DNA from: Archaeoglobales archaeon
GTDB lineage: Archaea > Halobacteriota > Archaeoglobi > Archaeoglobales > Archaeoglobaceae
Reading direction: 5' to 3'
DNA length: 57,018 nucleotides
NCBI GenBank assembly: GCA_029984855.1
Contig: JARQZL010000049.1
Location: 1 to 57,018 of the forward strand
The position numbers and the translations under genes were made by a program. The notes beneath the pieces are model-generated. The model had not been told where the DNA came from. It saw nothing but the letters and a program-made list of their open reading frames with translations, and did not search any database. Below, piece by piece: positions 26,371 through 35,644 of this stretch (position 1 is the stretch's first letter; every line of letters begins with the position of its first letter).

Positions 26371-28068
26371 ATGGAATATGCAGACATCTTCAGGATGATC
26401 GGGATAGATGCAAGGGAATACTTTACGAGATTTGCATTGCCTCTTGTTGTAATTTCTTTCATCTCAAGTTTACTGTTCTACTATCTTTTCGCTCCGTTTG
26501 TGGGCAGCATGTCTTTTATATTCACACTGCTCCCTCTTTTCGGTATTCTTCTTGCCCTACTTTATCCAAAGGTTGTTGCAGATAAGAAGAGGATAGAAAT
26601 AGACCAGAATCTTCATCTGTTTATCACGCATATCGGGGTTCTCTCAACTGCTGAGGTGGACAGAGTCGGTCTTTTCGAAAAAATAGGTGAAAAAAAAGAG
26701 TTTGAGGAGCTGGCAAATCAGGCCAGAAAAATAGCAAAGCTGGTAAGAGACTGGGGACTCAGTCTGCCAGAAGCATGCAAGTTTCAGGCAAAGCACTGCC
26801 CGAGCAAAATCTTCCGTGATTTCCTTGAGAGGTTTGCCTACAATGTTGATGCAGGTCAGCCTGTAGAGGATTTCCTCATGGCAGAGCAGGATGTAATGAT
26901 GACTGAATTTGAGACAATGTACATAAACTCTCTTAAAGATGTTGAAATATTCAAAGATCTCTTTCTCTCAATGGTTCTGTCAATAGCATTTGCAGTTGTT
27001 TTTGCCACAATTCTGCCAGCCCTGACAGGAACAGACCCGATCCTTATGCTGTCGGTGACAGTAATTCTTTTTGCACTGACTGAAACAGGCTTTCTATATG
27101 CAATGAAAACTCATATCCCTAAGGATCCACTTTGGGCAAGGTTTGAGACGAGCACCGAATCAGAGAGGAAGGTTGGCCTCTGTATTTTAATAGCGATTGT
27201 AGGTGTTGCAGTTCTCTCTGTGATAGTTGCGCTGATGTTTTTGGGCACAATCTCACCGGTGCTTCCCATAGTAAACCAGCCCATACCGATGGTAATTCGG
27301 CTTGTATTGCCCCTGACTCCGCTGCTAATTCCGGGTATCGTCACGAGAAAGATAGAAAAAACCCTGAGGGAGAGAGATAAGCACTATACAAGTTTTATTC
27401 GCTCTCTTGGAGCTGCAGAAACGGCAAAGCAGACCACAACTACTCATGCATTGAGAACTCTTCGCTTTAAGGATTTTGGCGCTCTGACTGAAGAGGTGAG
27501 AAATCTCTACAAAAGGCTGAATATGAGGATAAGTCAGGAGTATTCCTGGAAGATGTTTATGAGAGAGTGTGAGACATTTATTATTCAGAGATTTAGCGAG
27601 ATGTACATGGATGCTCGCATTAAAGGAGGGATTCCGGAGAAGGTTGGAAACCTGATAGCGAAAAATGTTGAGAGGATACATTCCCTCAGGATGTATCGTT
27701 CTCAGACGACCACAACACTTATCGGCGTTCTTTACGGTATAACCGCAAGTCTTGCCTTTGCCCTGTACGTGGGCATTATGGTGATCAAGCTGATGGCAAA
27801 ATCATTGCAGACAATAGATATGACAATGCCTGAAGGCTTGCCCTCTGCAAGCATAGTCAGCCTGCAGCATTACAATATCCCTCAGGTCACGTTTATAATA
27901 GCGCTTCTGCTTATAATCCACTCCATGCTTTCATCAATTATGATAAAGATAGTTGATGGAGGGCATCAGGTGAACGCATACTTCCACTTCGTGATAATGC
28001 TGTGGATTTCCGCTTTATCTGGTCTTGCGGCTGAAGTTGGTATAGGCTCTATGATAAAGATAGGATGA
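26371..28068 (+). CDS. arlJ: Archaellum membrane platform protein ArlJ
   Basis: ArlJ is the polytopic membrane core of the archaellum, homologous to the TadC/PilC platform of type IV pili. The 565-residue protein has N-terminal membrane segments (about 20-70), a cytoplasmic T2SSF-like domain (SLPEACKFQAKHCPSKIFRDFLERF is the first copy; only its core is cited), more membrane segments around residues 190-330, a second T2SSF domain and a C-terminal membrane bundle. It is preceded by gaggtgagg and follows arlI by nine bases. Confidence 0.92.
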   Translation: MEYADIFRMIGIDAREYFTRFALPLVVISFISSLLFYYLFAPFVGSMSFIFTLLPLFGILLALLYPKVVADKKRIEIDQNLHLFITHIGVLSTAEVDRVGLFEKIGEKKEFEELANQARKIAKLVRDWGLSLPEACKFQAKHCPSKIFRDFLERFAYNVDAGQPVEDFLMAEQDVMMTEFETMYINSLKDVEIFKDLFLSMVLSIAFAVVFATILPALTGTDPILMLSVTVILFALTETGFLYAMKTHIPKDPLWARFETSTESERKVGLCILIAIVGVAVLSVIVALMFLGTISPVLPIVNQPIPMVIRLVLPLTPLLIPGIVTRKIEKTLRERDKHYTSFIRSLGAAETAKQTTTTHALRTLRFKDFGALTEEVRNLYKRLNMRISQEYSWKMFMRECETFIIQRFSEMYMDARIKGGIPEKVGNLIAKNVERIHSLRMYRSQTTTTLIGVLYGITASLAFALYVGIMVIKLMAKSLQTIDMTMPEGLPSASIVSLQHYNIPQVTFIIALLLIIHSMLSSIMIKIVDGGHQVNAYFHFVIMLWISALSGLAAEVGIGSMIKIG

Positions 28069-28084
28069 CTTAGCAGGTGAGATC

Positions 28085-29287
28085 ATGATTAAACTTTACG
28101 AGCTTGAGAAAAAAAGGGATGTTGATACACTCATAGAAGTGCTTAGAGGCTCAAGAAGTCAGGCTGTTAGAGCGAGAGCTGCAGAAATTCTGGGGGATAT
28201 AGGTGGTGAGAAAGCATATACAGAGCTCATATCGGTTATAGTCAGTGAAGATGAGGATGAGGAGGTGAGGAATGCTGCCGCAAGATCAATTGCATGGGCA
28301 GATGAAAAGGCTCTTAGAATGCTTCTCGAGAAGCTCGAAGGAAAAAAGGTTAAAGGGGCAACGTGGGTTCTTGCTGACAAGCTTATAAAAGCGCTGGAGA
28401 GCGATGATGCATCGATAAGGGTGAACTCAGCCATTGCACTTGGAAGACTTGGTGATAGCAGGGCATTGCCATACCTCATCAACGCCCTTGAAGACAGCGT
28501 ACCGGAGGTAAGGAGAGCCGCTGCAATGGCCCTTGGCATGCTTGGAGACAGCTCTGCAGTTGACGCCCTGGTTGCGAGACTTGATGATAACAGTGTGGAG
28601 GTCAGAATTGCAGCCCTTGAATCACTCGCAGATCTCGAAATCGGTGATGAGGTTGACAGGATTGCAGAAGCATTGAAGGATGAAAATACAAGAGTCAGAG
28701 AGCTTGCGGCGATAGCCCTTGAAAAGGGGGGTGAAGCTGCCGTGGGACATCTGCTTGAAGCAATTAAGGATCCGGTAAAAGATGTGAGGGTTACGGCAAT
28801 TCAGGCTCTGATAAGTTGTATTTCGAGAGTCCCCCCTGCAAGGAGCGAAGCTGTGAGAAAAAGAATAAGCGAAAACCTCGCAGATGTAGAAGGTATTGCT
28901 GACGTGGTTATTGAAGTCTTTGAAAAAACAGAGAGTGCTGCAATAAAGAAGAACGCTATATGGCTGCTGGGACAGCTTGCCGACCAGAAAGGACTCCCAC
29001 TGCTAATCAAAGCACTTGAATCAGGGGGGCCTGAGGAGAGAAGGCTTGCAGCAACTTCGCTCGTTAAAATACCGGATGCAGTAGAACCATTGCTCGACAT
29101 CATAAGGCACAATGATGAAGAAGTGAGAAGACTTGTTTGCTGGATACTTGGAGAGATCGGAGACAGAAGGGCTAAGGAGTCATTAAATCTTGCTCTTGAA
29201 GACCCAAGCGATAGAGTCAGGAGTGTGGCCTTTCAGGCTCTTAACAAGATAGAACGTGCCGAAAAACTTAAGAGAGCAATTTCCTAA
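28085..29287 (+). CDS. PBS-lyase HEAT-repeat protein, probable taxis adaptor
   Basis: This 400-residue protein is made almost entirely of HEAT-like repeats, about ten helical pairs. Each has signatures such as RARAAEILGDIG, RVNSAIALGRLGDSRAL, RRAAAMALGMLGDSSAV and RRLVCWILGEIGDRRA. Such repeats are protein-binding scaffolds. It sits between arlJ and cheF. In Halobacterium salinarum a PBS-HEAT protein encoded beside CheF takes part in the chemotaxis-archaellum interface, so the same role is likely here. A good SD (aggtgagatc) precedes the ATG. Confidence 0.82.
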   Translation: MIKLYELEKKRDVDTLIEVLRGSRSQAVRARAAEILGDIGGEKAYTELISVIVSEDEDEEVRNAAARSIAWADEKALRMLLEKLEGKKVKGATWVLADKLIKALESDDASIRVNSAIALGRLGDSRALPYLINALEDSVPEVRRAAAMALGMLGDSSAVDALVARLDDNSVEVRIAALESLADLEIGDEVDRIAEALKDENTRVRELAAIALEKGGEAAVGHLLEAIKDPVKDVRVTAIQALISCISRVPPARSEAVRKRISENLADVEGIADVVIEVFEKTESAAIKKNAIWLLGQLADQKGLPLLIKALESGGPEERRLAATSLVKIPDAVEPLLDIIRHNDEEVRRLVCWILGEIGDRRAKESLNLALEDPSDRVRSVAFQALNKIERAEKLKRAIS

Positions 29288-29295
29288 ATAATATT

Positions 29296-30201
29296 GTGGC
29301 AATGAAGGAAGTAAAAGTTGAAGATATAATCGGGAGATTTATATCTCCAGCAGCAGCCGACGGAAAGAGGTTTAGAGATGCCAAATGGCTCCCTGGCAGG
29401 CTAATACTCTCCAACATCAACGTCTGGCTTATTGGAAAGGATAGAAAGAAAAAAATCCCTCTTACAAGCATTATTGACATAGGTGGAAGGCTTGACTTGA
29501 ACATGGAAGTTGCACACACTCCATTTTACCTGCTTATAAAGCATAGCAGCCCAAAAAATGAAAATGTTGTAAGTCTTATAACATCAAGCAAGAGACAGGA
29601 GCTTGAAAAGTTTAAGCTCTCTCTGATAGAGCTCCTCCTCAACAGAAAGATCGTGATTGTCAAGTACCCGGTAACCAAGGGAGGAGTCGTTCAAAAGAAT
29701 GTTAAGTGGGAGAAGGCTCAGATAGCGGTCAAGGATAATAAGATAAGACTTGTAACTGCATCGGGGAGGTTCATCAGAGTAGACCTCGATAAGATTCAAC
29801 TGGTCAGAAGGGAGGATAGAGACGTCAATGGCGAAATGAAGAAGGTGCTGGACATACAGTTCTCGGAGATAGAGGATGACATGGAATTCACTGTGGAGGC
29901 TTATATATTTGCCAGGGATGAGATATTGAACATCCTCCAGCAGTTTATATTTGGTGGATTTGACAAGGTTGCAGCAGACATAGAGCTTTCAGAGATGGAA
30001 AAACACATAATAATGTCCCTTTACACAGGTGTATCTCCGTTCGAGATTCCCAACTTCCTGGGTATTGACGTCGATCAGGTGGAAGAGATATATGATCGAC
30101 TGATTCAGCTTGGGGTTCTGAAAGAAGTGAGAAAGAGAAAAGAGGTTGTTCTCACAACAAGAGGTAAAAATCTGGCCAGCGAGGCTCTCGGTTCTGAGTA
30201 A
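29296..30201 (+). CDS. cheF: Archaeal taxis protein CheF (DUF439)
   Basis: CheF is the archaea-specific adaptor that receives phosphorylated CheY and contacts ArlC/D/E to change archaellum rotation. The 301-residue protein begins with the family block GRFISPAAADGKRFRDAKW and WLPGRLILSNINVWLIG. It ends in a winged-helix-like region (EMEKHIIMSLYTGVSPFEIP and DQVEEIYDRLIQLGVLKEV). GTG 29296 and ATG 29302 are both possible starts. Its stop at 30201 abuts the stop of the convergent che operon at 30202. Confidence 0.88.
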   Translation: MAMKEVKVEDIIGRFISPAAADGKRFRDAKWLPGRLILSNINVWLIGKDRKKKIPLTSIIDIGGRLDLNMEVAHTPFYLLIKHSSPKNENVVSLITSSKRQELEKFKLSLIELLLNRKIVIVKYPVTKGGVVQKNVKWEKAQIAVKDNKIRLVTASGRFIRVDLDKIQLVRREDRDVNGEMKKVLDIQFSEIEDDMEFTVEAYIFARDEILNILQQFIFGGFDKVAADIELSEMEKHIIMSLYTGVSPFEIPNFLGIDVDQVEEIYDRLIQLGVLKEVRKRKEVVLTTRGKNLASEALGSE

Positions 30202-30840
30202 CTATTTTTCTCCATCAGGGCTAAATTCTTCACCCTGAATTCTCTCTTCGTCTTCAACTCCTGCTTCTATCTGTTTTGCCCCTACCTCTTCATCCGATTC
30301 TGTCACGGTCTTCACTTCTTGTTCTTCTACCTTCTGTACATCCTTAGCCTTATCAGTGCTTTCTGCTACACCTTCTCTCAAATCGATGACATCTTTCACA
30401 ACGCCCCCAGCAACAGCAAGGACAATCAGCAAATAGCGTGTCATAACTTCAATTCCGAAGATGGATACATACATGGGAATATATATGGGAAGATATTCCA
30501 CCACTCTGACACCGTTGAAGTAGATGGACAGGTTGTTCACTGTAAGGTATATCCCATATACTGCAAATGCTGAGAGAGTGGTGAGGTGTGCATAGACAAG
30601 ATGGACATCTTTGAGTTTTGAAATATAGGGGCCGAGAAGCGTTCCGACTCCAAGAAAGAAGAGCGAAATGAGAATAATAAGTGCAAATATGGCTATTTTC
30701 ACTCCGAGCTTTATAAAGAAAAACAGAAGAAAATCTTTCCCTTCGACAATTGCGGACGTGAGGGCATCTCCTGCGACGTAGAAACACACTCCGAGAAGAA
30801 GGGCAACAACGAAGATTTTGTACTGAGTTTCAAACTCCAT
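30202..30840 (-). CDS. Four-helix membrane protein with acidic tail, che operon
   Basis: An unrecognised 212-residue protein. Hydrophobic segments lie at about residues 8-28, 37-68, 82-103 and 117-147, followed by a ~60-residue hydrophilic, Glu/Lys-rich cytoplasmic-type tail. It is the last gene of the che operon. Its ATG overlaps the cheR stop (TGATG), so it is translated with the chemotaxis proteins. It has no receptor methylation helices or known signalling motif. It may be a membrane anchor or transducer for the taxis machinery; this is inference from position. Confidence 0.7.
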   Translation of the reverse strand: MEFETQYKIFVVALLLGVCFYVAGDALTSAIVEGKDFLLFFFIKLGVKIAIFALIILISLFFLGVGTLLGPYISKLKDVHLVYAHLTTLSAFAVYGIYLTVNNLSIYFNGVRVVEYLPIYIPMYVSIFGIEVMTRYLLIVLAVAGGVVKDVIDLREGVAESTDKAKDVQKVEEQEVKTVTESDEEVGAKQIEAGVEDEERIQGEEFSPDGEK

Positions 30841-31595
30841 CAGACCCTCCTGAATATTCTGTTTACTCTATCAATGGCCTCAAAGTATCCCTCAACTGGA
30901 AGGCTCTCAGTTTTCCCGAGTACGAGAATTCCACCTCTTTTAAGGGCGAGATACAGGTTTTCTGTGACGATTGGCTTGAACTCTGGCTCTATATATATAA
31001 GGAAGTTTCTACACAGAACAAGATCAAAATCGGAGGCCGGGGGAGCGTTTTTTATTATATCGTGTTTGATAAATGTTACTTTCTTTTTTATCTGCGGCTT
31101 GATTTTAAAGACCTCTCCATCAGTTTCCACGTATCTCTCCACGTCTTCTATGAAAGACAACTCCTTCACCAGATTCGTTACACTGGATGCCCTGTAGATG
31201 CCTTTTCTTGCGATATTCAGTGCATCTTCATCTATATCTGTGGCTATAATTTTCACTTCATGGCCTGTCTCATGGCAGAGCATTGCAAGCGAATACGGCT
31301 CTCTCCCATCAGCACAGGCAGCACTCCAGGCTTTCAATGGTTCATCATTTTCCTCCAGAATCTCTTTCAGTCTCTGCCATACCTCGGGATTTCTGAAGAA
31401 GCTCGTGACGTTTATGCTCAGTGCATCTTTGAGGGCAGTAACTTCTTCTTTATCATTCTTGAGCAGTTTAAGGTACTCTTCAACACTTTTAACTCCCCTT
31501 CTGATCATCCTGGCATTGACTCTCCTCATCAGGTAGCTCTCTTTGTACGCCTTCAGTTCAAGTTCGTTCTTTATAAAGCTTAAAACATCCGTCAC
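30840..31595 (-). CDS. cheR: Chemotaxis protein methyltransferase CheR
   Basis: CheR methylates glutamates of chemoreceptors using SAM. The 251-residue protein has the N-terminal helical domain (SYLMRRVNARMIRRG), NVTSFFRNPEVW, the SAM motif WSAACADGREPYSLAM (most homologues have GCSTGEEPYS) and DLVLCRNFLIYIEPE. The start is GTG overlapping the cheD stop (GTGA). No pentapeptide-binding or extra domain is present. Confidence 0.93.
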   Translation of the reverse strand: MTDVLSFIKNELELKAYKESYLMRRVNARMIRRGVKSVEEYLKLLKNDKEEVTALKDALSINVTSFFRNPEVWQRLKEILEENDEPLKAWSAACADGREPYSLAMLCHETGHEVKIIATDIDEDALNIARKGIYRASSVTNLVKELSFIEDVERYVETDGEVFKIKPQIKKKVTFIKHDIIKNAPPASDFDLVLCRNFLIYIEPEFKPIVTENLYLALKRGGILVLGKTESLPVEGYFEAIDRVNRIFRRV

Positions 31596-32065
31596 AGCTC
31601 TTTTATCACTTTGTTTGCTCTTTTTACCACCATCTTCCCGTCGGATGTGTAGAACTCCACTGTTCTTCCATGGTTTTCTCCAACATCCTCTCCGGCAATT
31701 CGGATTCCGTACTTTCTGAGAATCCTTTTTACTGCTTCTACATTTCTGTCACCTACACTGTCAGCCCTGTTGGAGTTAAAGTTAAACATTCTTGCCCCTC
31801 CTGCTATTTTTGCTATAATTCTCTCTTTCCTTGCTTTCCTTGCCTCCATCTCTCTCAGCATTGCAGGGATTGCTGTATCAGCGTATTTTCCAGCTCCATC
31901 ACTCTTTCCCTTTGCCTCTGGCAACATTATGTGTGCTAAACCACCAACACCTGATTCCGGATCAACAAGGCCTATTGCCACACAGGAGCCTACTGTGGTT
32001 ACGAGAACACCGCCACTGTTACATACTCTGTACTCTGCCATTTTTACTCTGACTCTTTCGCCCAT
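31592..32065 (-). CDS. cheD: Chemoreceptor glutamine deamidase CheD
   Basis: CheD deamidates receptor glutamines and binds CheC in adaptation. The 157-residue protein has the catalytic Cys/His/Thr pattern: TVGSCVAIGLVD with Cys28, GGLAHIMLP with the His, and a later GGARMF segment. It overlaps cheR by four bases and follows cheC by eight. ATG 32065 and ATG 32041 are both possible; the first gives a slightly longer N-terminus. Confidence 0.92.
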   Translation of the reverse strand: MGERVRVKMAEYRVCNSGGVLVTTVGSCVAIGLVDPESGVGGLAHIMLPEAKGKSDGAGKYADTAIPAMLREMEARKARKERIIAKIAGGARMFNFNSNRADSVGDRNVEAVKRILRKYGIRIAGEDVGENHGRTVEFYTSDGKMVVKRANKVIKEL

Positions 32066-32073
32066 GGTATCTT

Positions 32074-32667
32074 TTAAACCTTCTCAAGTACCTCCACGAG
32101 CTTATTCATGTCCGGGAACACGTAGATCTGGCAGGTTATATCCTTGTCCTGTGCTATTATGCTGCTGTTAAAGACGAACGCATGATCATGTTCTTTTGCA
32201 AGTTCTACAATCACCGGGTCTACAACTGCTGAACCGATGTCATGGATAACCTGTGGTGTTGAAATATCTATCTCCGTCTTGAGGACATTTGCCCAGCCAT
32301 CTATGAATGAACTCGTGATTATGTTACCTATCTCGGCTATTGCAGACATATCAAGCTCGGAAAATTGCCCCCCATCTCCGTTCTCGCCGATTCCTGCGAG
32401 CAGCAGGTTTGCAATTTTTTTGGCGCTTGTGACAGGAAACATGATCATCAGATGCCCTGAAGGTGAGCCATAGAACATCAGGTACGCACCGATAATTTCG
32501 CTATCTCCTATCTCTTCAGGTATATCGCTGAGTGTCACAAAGTCTATTTTGGTGACTTTCATCTGTACGTCCATACCGAGCATTGCTGAAAGGTTCTCTG
32601 CTACCCTGTTCGCTCCTTCCTTTGCCATTTCGTTCATTTTTGCCAGCTTATGCAGGTCTATTTTCAT
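32074..32667 (-). CDS. cheC: CheY-P phosphatase CheC
   Basis: CheC dephosphorylates CheY-P and is stimulated by CheD. The 197-residue protein has one clear active-site helix, SELDMSAIAEIGNIITSSF, with the E-x2-N pair. The first, N-terminal site is degenerate: NEMAKEGANRV has Lys where the Asn is expected. A strong SD, aggaggtgg, lies four bases before the ATG. Position between cheA and cheD is the usual archaeal order. Confidence 0.9.
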   Translation of the reverse strand: MKIDLHKLAKMNEMAKEGANRVAENLSAMLGMDVQMKVTKIDFVTLSDIPEEIGDSEIIGAYLMFYGSPSGHLMIMFPVTSAKKIANLLLAGIGENGDGGQFSELDMSAIAEIGNIITSSFIDGWANVLKTEIDISTPQVIHDIGSAVVDPVIVELAKEHDHAFVFNSSIIAQDKDITCQIYVFPDMNKLVEVLEKV

Positions 32668-32678
32668 ACCACCACCTC

Positions 32679-34613
32679 CTAAAGAGAATTTACATCCAGA
32701 ATTGGCACGACCTCTCCCTCTCCAAGTATGGAAACCCCGGAAATGCCCCGAATACCCCTCAAAACACCTCCGAGAGATTTTACAACAACCTCCTTCTGTG
32801 AAATAACATCATCGCATACAAGAGCCACGGTTCTTTCGAATGAAGACGTCACCACCACCATTTTACCGCCGTTCGCCTGCACGCCCAGCGCATTTGAGAG
32901 ATATATTACAGGTATTGTCCCACCTCTTATAATCAGCTTGTCAGCCCCAGCAACAGTTCTGATCTCACATCTGTTAATGGGTCTTACTTCCATTATGTCC
33001 TTGAGAGGTAATCCGTACTTCTCGCTGCCAACACCGACCAGCAGGATCTGCATGATTGCCATTGTGAGTGGAAGTCGCATTCTGACAGTAGTTCCCTTAC
33101 CTTTCTCTGACTTCACTTCAACACTGCCACCAAGAGAGCGAACTGTGTTGACCACGATATCCATCCCAACACCTCTGCCTGAAACCTCTGTGATCTTCTC
33201 CTTGGTGCTGAACCCTGGCTGGAAGATGAGGTTATATGCCTCCTCATCACTCATTTCCTGGGCTCTTTCCGGGCTGATCATTCCTTTTTCAACGGCCTTT
33301 TTCTTTATCACCTCTGCGTCAAGCCCCTTTCCATCATCCGATACCTCAATTATGACATAATCCTTCATTTTCTCTGCATGTAGCTTCACCTTCCCTCTTC
33401 TTGGTTTTCCAAGCCTTTCTCTCTCTTCGGGTGCTTCTATGCCGTGATCTATTGAGTTTCTGAGTAGATGAATGAGTGGGTCTTGGATCTTGTCAAGAAC
33501 AGTTCTGTCAACCGTCACATCGGATCCTACGATTTCAAAGTCAATCTCCCTTCCAAGACTCTGGCTGAGATCTCTGACAACCCTCGGGAGCCTGTCAACG
33601 ACATGCTTCAGCGGTATAAGCCTCAAATCCATTACAGTATCCTGAAGTCTGCTTATAACTCTATCAAACACAGAAAAATCCCTTTCAATTCCTCTTCTTA
33701 GCTCAGGAGGCATGGAGTTCTCAAGCTTGAGCTTTCTAACAACGAGTTCTTCGACGAGATTCATAAGCTCGTCAAGTTTCTGAACACCTATCCTTACAGA
33801 CTGGATTTTTTCTGTCCTTATCTTTACCTCCTTCTTTGGTCTCTTCAGAGGTGGCGATGGTTTTTCTGTCTTCGCCTCTTCTTCCTTCTTTATTTTGTCT
33901 TCTTTCTCTTGTTCTTTTTCTTCACATTTTTCCTCTTCTTGTTCTTCTTTCTCACCAACTATTAGCTCTTTTACCTGAGGTAACTTCTGTAAAACCTCTC
34001 TGATTTTTGATATGTCACCTTTCAGAAGGAGGCGAAAGGATGTATCGAACTTTCCGTCCTCGATTTCTTCTCGTGATGGAGAAGTGTCCACGATCTCTGC
34101 AACCTCTTCAACATTCTTCAGGACAATCATTGCGTCTATGCCCTTCATCTGAGATGAGGGGTCTATTTTTATTTCCACACCTGTTCCTTCACCCTCAAGC
34201 CCCTTTTCTTCCGTCTCTTCTTTATCAACCTTGCCTTCCACTCTTTTCTCCAGCTCGCTTCTTATTCTGGATATCAACTCATCTGCATTTGATTGAGGTG
34301 CTCCGTTCTCCATTACCTCCTCAAGAAGATCTCCGATTGAGTCCACACCCTCAAAAATGAGGTTCATGATCTCATTGTTGAGCTGAGTCTTTCCCTGTCT
34401 TATAGCATCAAGCAGGTCTTCAACAGCGTGGGCAAGCTCCGCAAGATTGTCAAATCCCATCGCTGCACTGTTGCCCTTAAGTGTATGAGCTATGCGAAAT
34501 ATGGAGTTTATAACCTCCTCATCTCCTCCCTTCTCCAGCTCGAGCAGCAGGTTGTTCAGATCTGTTATCATGCTCTTGCTTTCCTCAACAAACGCCTCAA
34601 GGTACTCGTTCAT
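32679..34613 (-). CDS. cheA: Chemotaxis histidine kinase CheA
   Basis: CheA autophosphorylates and passes phosphate to CheY and CheB. The 644-residue protein has a P1 HPt domain with the phosphorylated His43 in IAHTLKGNSAA, and a Glu/Lys-rich linker after a probable P2 region (about 130-270). P3 dimerisation and P4 GHKL kinase domains follow (LLRNSIDHGIE, SDDGKGLD, GRGVGMDIV), then a P5 CheW-like domain (KYGLPLKDIMEV). Its ATG overlaps the cheB stop (ATGA). No cheW gene is in the window, so P5 must pair with a CheW encoded elsewhere. Confidence 0.95.
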   Translation of the reverse strand: MNEYLEAFVEESKSMITDLNNLLLELEKGGDEEVINSIFRIAHTLKGNSAAMGFDNLAELAHAVEDLLDAIRQGKTQLNNEIMNLIFEGVDSIGDLLEEVMENGAPQSNADELISRIRSELEKRVEGKVDKEETEEKGLEGEGTGVEIKIDPSSQMKGIDAMIVLKNVEEVAEIVDTSPSREEIEDGKFDTSFRLLLKGDISKIREVLQKLPQVKELIVGEKEEQEEEKCEEKEQEKEDKIKKEEEAKTEKPSPPLKRPKKEVKIRTEKIQSVRIGVQKLDELMNLVEELVVRKLKLENSMPPELRRGIERDFSVFDRVISRLQDTVMDLRLIPLKHVVDRLPRVVRDLSQSLGREIDFEIVGSDVTVDRTVLDKIQDPLIHLLRNSIDHGIEAPEERERLGKPRRGKVKLHAEKMKDYVIIEVSDDGKGLDAEVIKKKAVEKGMISPERAQEMSDEEAYNLIFQPGFSTKEKITEVSGRGVGMDIVVNTVRSLGGSVEVKSEKGKGTTVRMRLPLTMAIMQILLVGVGSEKYGLPLKDIMEVRPINRCEIRTVAGADKLIIRGGTIPVIYLSNALGVQANGGKMVVVTSSFERTVALVCDDVISQKEVVVKSLGGVLRGIRGISGVSILGEGEVVPILDVNSL

Positions 34614-35644
34614 ACTTCGGCCCCCGCAAGTTTGAGTACAGAATTAACAATATCATGAGGATCAGCAACAACATCAACGCAACCGGTCTCAATAGCCCGT
34701 TTGGGCATTCCGAAAACCACACATGACTCTCTGTTCTGGGCAATAACCTTCCCGCCAGCATCCTTAACGAACTGGACTCCAACCTGTCCGTCTTTACCCA
34801 TTCCTGTTAAAATAACTGCAATTGTATTTGGCCCATCAACACGGGCAGCAGAGATTAAAGCTGGCTCAACAGACGGTCTCACACCGTTTATCGGCTGGTC
34901 TCTGTTCAGCCGGATAACGATGTCTCCATTCTCCCTTTCAAGAACAAGGTGGTAGTCGCCGGGAGCGACGTATGCCAGACCACCCTTAAGCCTGTCACCA
35001 TCTGCTGCCTCTCTGACCTCATACTCAGAAACGGAATTGAGACGCCTTGCAAACCTTCCAGTAAAACCCCTGGGCATGTGCTGAACCACAATCACGCGAA
35101 ATCTTGCAGATAGGGGGAGAGAAGACAGTATCTCCTCCACCACAGGCGGTCCACCTGTGGATGCTCCAATAACGATGAGTTTCTCCAGAGGACTAACGTG
35201 CCTTATTGCAGGTTTTGGTTTAACAGCTCTCCTGTAAACGGGAACCTTTGCAATGGCTGCATTTTTTACCTTTTTTATGAGCTCAAATCCTTTTTTTCTC
35301 AGGTCCGGTGAAACAGTACCCGAGGGCTTTGAGATGAAGTCAACTGCACCCCTTTTGAGTGCTTCAAATGTTGCATCCGCTCCTTCCTGTGTTAAAGCGC
35401 TCAGCATAACTATTGCGGGCGGATTCTGAAGCTTCATTATCTCACTCACCGCCGTAAGGCCATCCATCCTCGGCATTTCAACATCCATCGTTACAACGTC
35501 TGGTTTTAGTTCTTTGACTTTCTCCACAGCCTCAATGCCGTCTCCAGCCTCGCCAATTACCTCTATCTCCGGATCAGAGTTGAGAGTATCTGAAATAACT
35601 GTTCGCATGAACTTGGAATCGTCAACAACAAGAACTCTTATAAT
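34610..35644 (-). CDS. cheB: Receptor methylesterase CheB, apparent ATT start
   Basis: CheB is a response-regulator methylesterase/deamidase. The N-terminal receiver has DDSKFMRT and the phosphorylated Asp in VVTMDVEMPRMDG. The C-terminal esterase has GASTGGPP (Ser), VVQHMPRGFTGRFARR (His) and LTGMGKDGQVG (Asp). The normal N-terminus is MIRVLVVDDS-like, and the matching codon here is ATT at 35644. It lies five bases after a strong SD, aggggg-tg (35650-35657). No in-frame ATG, GTG or TTG occurs between the receiver and an ATG 40 codons upstream inside cheY. That longer start would add an unrelated tail. ATT gives 344 residues, typical for CheB. Confidence 0.85.
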   Translation of the reverse strand: MIRVLVVDDSKFMRTVISDTLNSDPEIEVIGEAGDGIEAVEKVKELKPDVVTMDVEMPRMDGLTAVSEIMKLQNPPAIVMLSALTQEGADATFEALKRGAVDFISKPSGTVSPDLRKKGFELIKKVKNAAIAKVPVYRRAVKPKPAIRHVSPLEKLIVIGASTGGPPVVEEILSSLPLSARFRVIVVQHMPRGFTGRFARRLNSVSEYEVREAADGDRLKGGLAYVAPGDYHLVLERENGDIVIRLNRDQPINGVRPSVEPALISAARVDGPNTIAVILTGMGKDGQVGVQFVKDAGGKVIAQNRESCVVFGMPKRAIETGCVDVVADPHDIVNSVLKLAGAEV

